NCBI GenBank assembly: GCA_003385605.1
Contig: QQUU01000087.1
Location: 30,362-94,361, forward strand
From: Bacteroidota bacterium
GTDB lineage: Bacteria > Bacteroidota > Bacteroidia > Flavobacteriales > Schleiferiaceae
Direction of reading: 5' to 3'
DNA length: 64,000 nt
Positions 57,358 to 64,000 of this stretch are shown here, piece by piece. Position numbers and translations under genes: made by a program. Position 1 is the first letter of the stretch. Each line of letters begins with the position of its first letter. The notes below the pieces were generated by a model that was not told the DNA's origin, searched no databases, and worked only from the letters and a program-made list of their open reading frames with translations.

Positions 57358-58859
57358 TGATGAGGGCCTTTCTTTTTGGATGGGCCCTTCTTTTTGTCTG
57401 TACCTCTGCAGAGGCGCAGACAAAGATTCGTATTCTCAGTTCTGACATTACAGATATCGTTAAGCAGAAAGACGGCTCACGTATTTACTACTTGAGAGGA
57501 AATGTAGGCCTTCAACAAGATGTGGCGGTAATGACTTGTGATTCTGCCGTATTGATACAGCCTCAAAACGAATTCAAAGCATTTAAAAATGTTCGAATCG
57601 TTCAGGCAGACACAACAGTTATCACGGGGAATCGCTTAGACTACGACGGCGAGAGTAGAACATTTACTATCAGCCAGAATGTGCAGCTGACTACCCCATC
57701 TTCTCAATTAAATACCAAACAACTCTTTTACGATAGAAAGAGTGCAACCGCTTATTACACTGTTCGTAGTACCCTAGTGAGGGAATCGCTAGAGTTAACA
57801 GCGGATAGAGGGTCTTATAACACAGATTACGAAACGGTATGGTTGAGAGGCAACGTTGAAGCCTTAGATTCTACGTATTCCCTTTACACCGATACGCTCT
57901 TGTATTTCCCTAATACCGACAGATACGAATTTGCAGGGCCTTCCACCCTTCTTAGGGACAGCACCACTATTCTTTGCAGTATCGGCGAATATCTTGCAGA
58001 AAGTGCACAGCTCAATCTAGGCCAAGGCGCGAGCATCAGTGCTCCAGGTAATTATATCGAATCTGATTCGATTAGTTATAATCTCAAATCCGAAGCTGGA
58101 CGACTTTTTGGTAATGCCCTAGTAGCTGATACTGCTCAAGGTCTCGTTCTGGAATCTGAATTTATTGACTATACCAAGGAACCCAACTTTGTCGACGCTC
58201 ATTTCCCCGTGTATTACCGCCAGAGAATGGATGAAGACACATTATACGCGAAAGGCGATACTTTGCATATACGAACAGACTCCATGGGATACAGAAAGGT
58301 AGATCTACAGTACAATACTTCTTTTTACAGCACCGATTTTCAAGGAAAAAGTGAATTCTTCACCTACACTGAAACGAGCGAGGAGCTCACGCTGTATCCT
58401 AGTCCTCGTATGTGGAGTGAAAACAGCCAGTTTACCTGCGATTCCGCAGTATTATCACTTCTCGATGAAGCCTTAGATAGCTTGTTCCTGATGGGTAATA
58501 CAGCTATCGTTAGTCTAACTGATGACTCTATTCACTTCGATCAAGCAGTAGGAAAAGAGCTGGAGGGGAAATTCATGGATAATGCTATTCACTCTCTTGA
58601 ACTGCGCGGGAATGCCCAAAACATCACCCATAGTATCAATGACGATCAGGTAGTTGAGGGTGTAAACAAAACTGCGTGTGCGTATATATCGATAACATTC
58701 GAGGAAGGGAACGTAAGAAAGATAAATGCGAACAAGGGTGTTGAAGCCTCTTATGCTCCTTGGGATAGTGCAAGCGAAGAAATGAAAAGTTTACCCGGAT
58801 GTACGCCACTATTTGAGCAGCGTACTTCAAAAGTTCAAACTAGGCCTACTATTCAATGA
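57357..58859 (+). CDS. OstA/LptA-like secreted protein
   Basis: A 500-residue exported protein (signal peptide MMRAFLFGWALLFVCTSAEAQ) with repeating beta-strand units such as YYLRGNVGLQQDVAVMTCDSAVLIQPQNEFKAFKNVRIVQADTTVITGNRLDYDG, the OstA/LptA pattern of lipopolysaccharide transport. It is longer than LptA and holds several such units, resembling Bacteroidota OstA-like proteins. Probable role in lipopolysaccharide transport across the periplasm. Its end overlaps the convergent MazG-like gene by 11 bp. Confidence 0.82.
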   Translation: MMRAFLFGWALLFVCTSAEAQTKIRILSSDITDIVKQKDGSRIYYLRGNVGLQQDVAVMTCDSAVLIQPQNEFKAFKNVRIVQADTTVITGNRLDYDGESRTFTISQNVQLTTPSSQLNTKQLFYDRKSATAYYTVRSTLVRESLELTADRGSYNTDYETVWLRGNVEALDSTYSLYTDTLLYFPNTDRYEFAGPSTLLRDSTTILCSIGEYLAESAQLNLGQGASISAPGNYIESDSISYNLKSEAGRLFGNALVADTAQGLVLESEFIDYTKEPNFVDAHFPVYYRQRMDEDTLYAKGDTLHIRTDSMGYRKVDLQYNTSFYSTDFQGKSEFFTYTETSEELTLYPSPRMWSENSQFTCDSAVLSLLDEALDSLFLMGNTAIVSLTDDSIHFDQAVGKELEGKFMDNAIHSLELRGNAQNITHSINDDQVVEGVNKTACAYISITFEEGNVRKINANKGVEASYAPWDSASEEMKSLPGCTPLFEQRTSKVQTRPTIQ

Positions 58860-59232
58860 TTTTGGCGATGTTCGGCTTGAAGTAGTTGGGGCCTTTTAAA
58901 ACCTTACCATCCTCTCTGTAAATGGGTTTACCGTCCTCACCAAGTTTACTCATGTTACTGCGTTGTATTTCTTCAAAAACCTCTTCTATTTTGTGCTGCA
59001 TACCATGACTCAGAATAGTTCCACAGAGGATGTACATCATATCGCCAAGCGCATCTGCAACTTCAACCAAATCGCCGTTTTTCGCAGCCTCTAGGTATTC
59101 TTCGTTCTCCTCAGCCATTAGCTTAAAGCGCAAATCAATTAAGTCATTATTAATAGTGGCTTTAGGCGTGTATTCATTCGGAATTCCAAACGTATCGTGA
59201 AATTTTTCGACGTGGTTTAATTGCTTTTTCAT
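58849..59232 (-). CDS. MazG/HisE-like nucleotide pyrophosphohydrolase
   Basis: A 127-residue all-helical protein starting at 59232 (MKKQLNHVEKFHDTFGIPN); the longer frame to 59313 overlaps the small membrane gene on the other strand. DLRFKLMAEENEEYLEAAKNGDLVEVADALGDMMYILCG holds the ExxE...ExxD metal-binding pattern of the MazG superfamily. Probably hydrolyses a nucleoside triphosphate or PRPP-like compound. Confidence 0.85.
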   Translation of the reverse strand: MKKQLNHVEKFHDTFGIPNEYTPKATINNDLIDLRFKLMAEENEEYLEAAKNGDLVEVADALGDMMYILCGTILSHGMQHKIEEVFEEIQRSNMSKLGEDGKPIYREDGKVLKGPNYFKPNIAKIIE

Positions 59233-59272
59233 TTGCTCTATTTTATGCTTCAAAGAAAGTAAATTTGACGCT

Positions 59273-59464
59273 ATGGAGAACATTACAACAGGACATTGGA
59301 TTTTTGCTGGCATATTCGCTTTAGCGTTTTTGACCTTTCTATTTATCAGTTACCGCAAAGATTTAGCGATGCACAAGATTCACTACCGCAGTGGAGGTAT
59401 ACAAGTCGCTCTATTAATCGTCATCACACTGTTCGTTCTCTTTGTATTCAAGCGCCTTTTCTAG
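59273..59464 (+). CDS. small two-helix membrane protein
   Basis: A 63-residue protein with two hydrophobic segments (about 8-25 and 43-60), MENITTGHWIFAGIFALAFLTFLFISYRKD and GGIQVALLIVITLFVLFVFKRLF. Similar small proteins occur in Bacteroidota; function unknown. It lies 53 bp before the 2-oxoacid dehydrogenase gene. Confidence 0.7.
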   Translation: MENITTGHWIFAGIFALAFLTFLFISYRKDLAMHKIHYRSGGIQVALLIVITLFVLFVFKRLF

Positions 59465-59477
59465 GTGGATAATGGCG

Positions 59478-59485
59478 TATATTTG
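59478..59485 (+). promoter_or_regulatory. -7 element, probable E1 promoter
   Basis: TATATTTG matches TAnnTTTG, ending 32 bp before the E1 start codon (59518). No -33 TTG is seen at the expected distance, so this is a single-element call. Confidence 0.4.
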
Positions 59486-59517
59486 TGGTGAGTTTAACCT
59501 AGCTCTACCCAAATACT

Positions 59518-61911
59518 ATGACAGATAAGCAGAAGGAAATCAGTTACCTCGATTTCAAGAAAGAGATTCATCACGATTATTTTACCGCCGTTCTATCTCG
59601 TGAATGCTCGTTAATGGGTCGTCGAGAAGTACTTACTGGTAAAGCCAAATTTGGAATTTTTGGTGCCGGTAAAGAATTGGCTCAAATTGCATGGGCTAAA
59701 GCTTTTAAAAAAGGTGATTTCAGGAGCGGTTACTACAGAGATCAAACTTTCATGATGGCTCTTGGAGAGCTGGATTCTATCGGGTTCTTTACGTCATTAT
59801 ATGCTGTGACTGATGTTGAGCATGAGCCAATGGCTGGTGGACGTCAAATGAATGGACACTTTGCTACACGCAGTTTAGATAAAGATGGTAACTGGGTTGA
59901 TCTGACCAATCAATACAACAGTTCATCTGACATTAGCCCAACAGCCGGTCAAATGCCACGTTTGCTTGGCCTCGCTCAAGCTTCAAAGGTTTTTAAAGAA
60001 GTAAAGTTTGAGGGTTCTGAGAAGTTCAGCAAGGAAGGTAATGAAGTTGCATGGGGAACCATCGGAAATGCTTCTACTTCTGAAGGTCTGTTTTTTGAGA
60101 CTATAAACGCAGCAGGTGTCCTTCAAGTACCCATGGTTATTTCTATTTGGGACGATGAATACGGCATTTCAGTAGGTGCTGAATACCAAACCACTAAAGA
60201 AGATATTTCAGAGATTCTCAAAGGATTTCAGCGCGATGAAAAGGGCAATGGATACGACATCTTCGTCGTTGAAGCCTGGGACTACCCTGCCCTAATTAAT
60301 ACGTTTACGAAAGCGGGGCAGGTTGCCCGTGAGGAGCATGTCCCTGTAATGATCCATGTTAAAGGAATGACTCAGCCACAAGGACACAGTACCAGTGGTT
60401 CGCATGAACGTTATAAGAGTAAGGAGCGACTTCAGTGGGAAAAAGACCACGATTGTATCCTTAAGTTCGGCGAGTGGATGATTAACCAAGGAATTGCTAC
60501 CCAAGAAGAATTGGACCAGCTCACAAAAGAAGCTAAAAAATCAGCTCGCGAAGGCAAGAAAGCGGCTTGGACCATTTATCAAGAGGTACCAAAACGTTTA
60601 CGCAGTGAGGTGCTTTCTATTCTAAAAGCCATGCAACAGCAAGGCGAAAAAGGCATTTTTATAACCAATACTATCAAGGAATTAGAAGCTGTTGAGGACG
60701 TAGAAGTCGCACATAGCTTCAAAGCAGCTCGTAAAGCCTTACGTATTGTTCGTGGCGATAACCGGGTGGATACTTCCGCGTTAAAAAATTGGCTTGCATC
60801 TAGCAAAGCTGATCAAGAGCGCCGTTACAGCTCACACTTGTATAGCGAAAATCCTACCAACGATTTACTTTCCTCTACCCCAGCACAATACGAAGATGCA
60901 CAAGAAGTGGATGCTCGTATTGTTATCAGAGATAATTTCGACAAGCTATTTGATATGTATCCCCAAACTATGGTGTTTGGAGAGGATAGTGGAAAGATTG
61001 GTGATGTAAACCAAGGTCTAGAAGGTATGCAAGCGAAATACGGTGAAACGCGTGTTGCAGATGCCGGTATTCGTGAAGCAACTATTATGGGACAAGGAAT
61101 AGGTCTGGCCATGCGGGGCCTCCGCCCTATTGCGGAAATCCAATACTTGGATTACTTGCTCTACGCTTTACAAATCATGTCTGATGATTTGGCGACGGTA
61201 CACTACAGAACTGTTGGTGGTCAAAAAGCTCCTACCATTGTTCGTACAAGAGGACACCGTTTGGAAGGGATTTGGCATTCTGGATCTCCAATGGGGACCA
61301 TTATCAATAGTATTAAAGGGATGTATGTACTTGTTCCTCGCAACATGACGAAAGCAGCAGGTTTCTACAACAAATTACTCCAGTTGGACAATCCTGCCCT
61401 AGTGATTGAATGTCTTAACGGATACCGTCGCAAGGAAATGCTTCCAACCAATCTAGGAGAATTCACCACACCAATTGGTGAAGTGGAAATTATGAACGAA
61501 GGAACTGACATTACCATGTTGACTTACGGATCAAACTGTTTCATTGCAGAAGCAGCGGTTGCTGAGCTTGCTGAGCTGGGCGTAAGTGTCGAGCTCATTG
61601 ATGCACAGAGCCTCATTCCGTTTGATACTAATCATGATGTGGCAGCTTCTCTCAAGAAAACCAATACATTGGTCATTGTAGATGAAGATGTTCGCGGAGG
61701 TGCTAGTGCATTCTTACTGCAGCACATTCTTGAAGATCAAGGCGGATATCAGTATTTAGATGCAGCGCCGAAAACGGTAAGCTCTAAAGATCATAGACCG
61801 GCATTCGCCTCTGACGGCGATTATTTTTCGAAGCCTTCGCTAGACGATATGGTTGAGGAAATCTATGCCATGATGAATGAAAAGGATCCGACCAAGTTTC
61901 CTGCCATCTAA
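59518..61911 (+). CDS. 2-oxoacid dehydrogenase E1 component, alpha/beta fusion
   Basis: Thiamine-diphosphate enzyme that decarboxylates branched-chain or related 2-oxoacids for lipoyl transfer. 797 residues: E1-alpha (about 1-440) with GNASTSEGLFFETINAAGVLQVPMVISIWDDEYGISV (the thiamine-binding loop), then E1-beta from about 455, with MVFGEDSGKIGDVNQGLEGMQAKYGETRVADAGIREATIMGQGIGLAMRGLRPIAEIQYLDYLLYALQ and DEDVRGGASAFLLQHIL. The fusion is common in Bacteroidota. E2 and E3 genes are not in the window. It abuts the next gene by sharing one base. Confidence 0.92.
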   Translation: MTDKQKEISYLDFKKEIHHDYFTAVLSRECSLMGRREVLTGKAKFGIFGAGKELAQIAWAKAFKKGDFRSGYYRDQTFMMALGELDSIGFFTSLYAVTDVEHEPMAGGRQMNGHFATRSLDKDGNWVDLTNQYNSSSDISPTAGQMPRLLGLAQASKVFKEVKFEGSEKFSKEGNEVAWGTIGNASTSEGLFFETINAAGVLQVPMVISIWDDEYGISVGAEYQTTKEDISEILKGFQRDEKGNGYDIFVVEAWDYPALINTFTKAGQVAREEHVPVMIHVKGMTQPQGHSTSGSHERYKSKERLQWEKDHDCILKFGEWMINQGIATQEELDQLTKEAKKSAREGKKAAWTIYQEVPKRLRSEVLSILKAMQQQGEKGIFITNTIKELEAVEDVEVAHSFKAARKALRIVRGDNRVDTSALKNWLASSKADQERRYSSHLYSENPTNDLLSSTPAQYEDAQEVDARIVIRDNFDKLFDMYPQTMVFGEDSGKIGDVNQGLEGMQAKYGETRVADAGIREATIMGQGIGLAMRGLRPIAEIQYLDYLLYALQIMSDDLATVHYRTVGGQKAPTIVRTRGHRLEGIWHSGSPMGTIINSIKGMYVLVPRNMTKAAGFYNKLLQLDNPALVIECLNGYRRKEMLPTNLGEFTTPIGEVEIMNEGTDITMLTYGSNCFIAEAAVAELAELGVSVELIDAQSLIPFDTNHDVAASLKKTNTLVIVDEDVRGGASAFLLQHILEDQGGYQYLDAAPKTVSSKDHRPAFASDGDYFSKPSLDDMVEEIYAMMNEKDPTKFPAI

Positions 61912-63116
61912 TGAAAGAACCTCGTCTATTTCCAAATACTGTGGCGGGTGTCCTTGAGGCACTTGAAATGAGCTTTGGAAAGGGCATTTATGCAGACCGA
62001 GTAGTCGAAAGATTGCTCAGGCAAAATAAAAAGTGGGGTTCGCGTGATCGAAGTTTCGTCGCAGAACACACCTATGAAATGGTGCGTTGGTGGGGCTTGT
62101 TATGGGCTCTTTACCAGCGTGAACCTTCCACCAAACGAAAGGACTTGCAAAAGCTCTTCGGCATCTACTGGCAATGGAGAGGTTATACCCTCCCCGATTG
62201 GCCAAAGTTTGATACGGTGCGAGATTTTCCGGTAAAAGAGCGCCTGGCACAATTAGATCGAATTCAAGACAAGGAGAGCTATGCTCATTGGTTCAATGAG
62301 CTTGCGTCGAATCAATTAGGCGATAAATGGCCCGTGATTGCACGAAACATGAACGTTCCCAATACAGTGAATATTCGTGTGAATACGCTTAAGGCGAGCC
62401 CTGAAGAGGTAGTAGAAGAATTGGCGGCGCATAACATAGAAGTGCATACGCATCCTGTATTTGAAAATGCGTTTTATCTGGAAGGACGTCCTAGATTGAA
62501 TAACATACCTGGATTTCAGAATGGAAATTTTGAAGTTCAAGATGCCGGATCTCAGCAGATAGGGTATTTCCTAAATCCTTCTCCTGGCAGTACGACTATT
62601 GATGCGTGTGCGGGCGCAGGTGGTAAGACGCTACTGCTCGGTGCGTTGATGCAGAATCAGGGTCAGCTCATCGCCATGGATGTTGAAGGTCGGAAACTAG
62701 GCGAACTCAAGAAGAGAACGCAACGGAGCGGTTTAGATATCGTTGAAACCAGAGCTTGGGAAGAACCGAAGATTTTAGAAAAACTCACTGAAACCGCCGA
62801 CTACCTCTTGTTGGATGTCCCTTGTTCCGGAACGGGTGTCATAAAGCGAGAACCCGACACGAAATGGAAACTGCAGCCAGAGCATTTAGAGCGACTTGAG
62901 GGTGTTCAAGCCGATATTCTCCACCGTTATCCTAGAATGCTCAAATCAGGAGGTACGCTTGTTTATGCGACCTGTAGTATTTTACCCATGGAAAATGGTC
63001 GTCAGGTACGACAGTTTTTGGAAAACAACGAAAATTTTGAATTGGTCGAGGAACGTACTGTTGACCCTGGAGCCCATAATGACGGCTTCTACATGGCAAA
63101 AATGAAGAAGAAATGA
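61911..63116 (+). CDS. RsmB/NSUN-type RNA 5-methylcytosine methyltransferase
   Basis: A 401-residue SAM-dependent methyltransferase. The SAM motif is TTIDACAGAGGKTLLLGALM; the catalytic Cys pair is in LLDVPCSGTGVIKREPD and LVYATCSILPMENGRQV. The N-terminal part (about 1-140) resembles the NusB-like domain of RsmB. The likely target is rRNA, but another RNA cannot be excluded. It overlaps murQ by 4 bp. Confidence 0.9.
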   Translation: MKEPRLFPNTVAGVLEALEMSFGKGIYADRVVERLLRQNKKWGSRDRSFVAEHTYEMVRWWGLLWALYQREPSTKRKDLQKLFGIYWQWRGYTLPDWPKFDTVRDFPVKERLAQLDRIQDKESYAHWFNELASNQLGDKWPVIARNMNVPNTVNIRVNTLKASPEEVVEELAAHNIEVHTHPVFENAFYLEGRPRLNNIPGFQNGNFEVQDAGSQQIGYFLNPSPGSTTIDACAGAGGKTLLLGALMQNQGQLIAMDVEGRKLGELKKRTQRSGLDIVETRAWEEPKILEKLTETADYLLLDVPCSGTGVIKREPDTKWKLQPEHLERLEGVQADILHRYPRMLKSGGTLVYATCSILPMENGRQVRQFLENNENFELVEERTVDPGAHNDGFYMAKMKKK

Positions 63117-63925
63117 GGACGACAGAACAGGATAGCTTGCATTCAAACCTAGAACACAAGAGTGTTTCTGATTTAGTGCATGGAATCAATTCCGAAGATC
63201 AAAAGGTGGCACATGCTGTTGGTGAGCAAATACCCTCCATTACTGCTTTCATTGAGGCTTTGGTGCCTCGTATGGAGCAAGGTGGACGTTTGTTCTACAT
63301 AGGTGCGGGAACTTCGGGTCGTCTAGGAATATTAGATGCCAGCGAATGCCCTCCAACTTTTGGCGTTAGTCATGATATGGTCATTGGCCTAATAGCCGGT
63401 GGTGATAGTGCCATTCGAAAAGCTGTTGAAAATGCTGAGGACAGTACTACCGGTGCTTGGGAGGATTTAAAACAATATAATATCCAACCTTTAGACACCG
63501 TCGTTGGTATTGCCGCTAGTGGGACTACACCTTATGTTATTGGAGGAATAGAAGCTGCAAATAAGCATGGTTTACTTACTGGTTGTATTACATGTAACGC
63601 AGGAAGTCCCGTAGGAAAGGTAGCTCAGCACGAGATTGCCGTAGTGGTTGGTCCTGAATTCCTCACAGGCTCTACAAGAATGAAATCGGGTACTGCACAG
63701 AAGATGGTGTTGAATATGATCACGACGGCTACCATGATCAAATTAGGGCGTGTGAAAGGCAACAAAATGGTCGACATGCAACTTTCTAACGATAAGTTGG
63801 TAGATCGAGGTACTCGTATGGTTGCTGAGGAGCTTGATATCGAGAATGAATTGGCCCAGGAATTACTATTAAAACACGGCAGTGTAAGAGCTGCTGTAGA
63901 TTCATACAACAATGAGCGGAAATAA
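63113..63925 (+). CDS. murQ: N-acetylmuramic acid 6-phosphate etherase
   Basis: Cleaves the lactyl ether of MurNAc-6-phosphate in cell-wall recycling. 270 residues, SIS fold. GAGTSGRLGILDASECPPTFG holds the sugar-phosphate loop and the catalytic Glu (ASECPP). IAGGDSAIRKAVENAEDS follows with a second key Glu. GSTRMKSGTAQKMVLNMITT is another family mark. It shares 14 bp with the next gene. Confidence 0.95.
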   Translation: MRTTEQDSLHSNLEHKSVSDLVHGINSEDQKVAHAVGEQIPSITAFIEALVPRMEQGGRLFYIGAGTSGRLGILDASECPPTFGVSHDMVIGLIAGGDSAIRKAVENAEDSTTGAWEDLKQYNIQPLDTVVGIAASGTTPYVIGGIEAANKHGLLTGCITCNAGSPVGKVAQHEIAVVVGPEFLTGSTRMKSGTAQKMVLNMITTATMIKLGRVKGNKMVDMQLSNDKLVDRGTRMVAEELDIENELAQELLLKHGSVRAAVDSYNNERK

Positions 63926-64000
63926 AAGCAATCAAGATCTCATCGTCGCAGGTCTATTTCGACTGGCTTGGTCCTTCCCCTTTATATTCGTTGGGCCGTC
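63912..64000 (+). CDS. 5' end of a small membrane-protein gene, DUF6095-like
   Basis: An ATG at 63912 inside the murQ end opens a frame to the window edge: MSGNKSNQDLIVAGLFRLAW and then SFPFIFVGP, the start of a hydrophobic segment. It matches my memory of DUF6095, small membrane proteins that follow murQ in flavobacteria. Only 29 codons are visible. Confidence 0.6.
   Translation, partial: MSGNKSNQDLIVAGLFRLAWSFPFIFVGP

Noticed and set aside
59233..59313. Longer MazG-like start at 59313
   Set aside because: It would overlap the small membrane gene on the plus strand; the ATG at 59232 suits the family.

Overview
The window reads as a chromosomal segment of a member of the Bacteroidota, most likely a marine Flavobacteriales (Cryomorphaceae/Schleiferiaceae-like) bacterium. 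The signs are a Bacteroidota-specific gene repertoire (BamD-type lipoprotein, divergent RpoZ-like omega, DUF4835, DUF6913, BatA-domain and OstA-like proteins, a secreted protease with a likely type IX secretion tail), promoters of the TTG-N17..19-TAnnTTTG type, and moderate GC. Gene identities are recognised by eye from the translated sequence; no database search was run. I see no tRNA, rRNA, insertion sequence, prophage or CRISPR array.

Layout. 1-2000: the edge of an unknown gene, a BaiN/YhiN-type flavoprotein and a helical-repeat protein. 2014-8000: a translesion/SOS-like cassette on the plus strand, made of an HTH-S24 regulator with an intact LexA-type cleavage triad, then dinB, an SRAP peptidase and a DnaE2-like polymerase. 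8151-12081: gyrA and a TPR protein on the minus strand. 12317-16164: clpC and a DEDD exonuclease/GIY-YIG fusion. 16224-22774: a tightly overlapping plus-strand run with DUF456, an ABC ATPase and FtsX-like permease, two tandem CxxC secreted proteins (DUF3299-like), an alpha/beta hydrolase, a BatA-domain protein and a dihydroorotase homologue that lacks metal ligands. 22771-25075: an MBL hydrolase and an uncharacterised 475-aa protein.

25072-31815 is the most striking region: a minus-strand, apparently light-controlled operon. A MerR regulator carrying the full CarH/LitR adenosylcobalamin-photoreceptor signature is followed by a 98-bp gap with a 32-bp palindrome over a promoter. Then come an ECF sigma factor, crtI, crtB, idi, a PTPS/QueD-family protein, folE and a photolyase. 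This links carotenoid synthesis, pterin synthesis and photorepair under one predicted photoreceptor.

31924-34868: prfC and a GT39-type glycosyltransferase. 34912-46835: a long minus-strand housekeeping run (prmC, ligA, DUF6913, dapA, an LpxH-like phosphatase, a glycosyltransferase, bamD, rpoZ-like, coaBC, DUF4835, recN, fabI). 46875-50417: ribD, a YigZ protein, a secreted thermolysin-like protease and a thioesterase. 50418-50750 is a 333-bp gene-free region with DnaA-box-like sequences and palindromes, directly before dnaA and at a shift in gene orientation; it is a candidate origin and/or dnaA control region. 52240-64000: a mostly plus-strand run with a low-molecular-weight phosphatase, an RsmI-like methylase, rel/spoT, a Fur-family regulator, purA, an OstA-like protein, a MazG-like protein, a small membrane protein, a fused 2-oxoacid dehydrogenase E1, an RsmB-like methyltransferase, murQ and the start of a small membrane-protein gene cut by the window edge.
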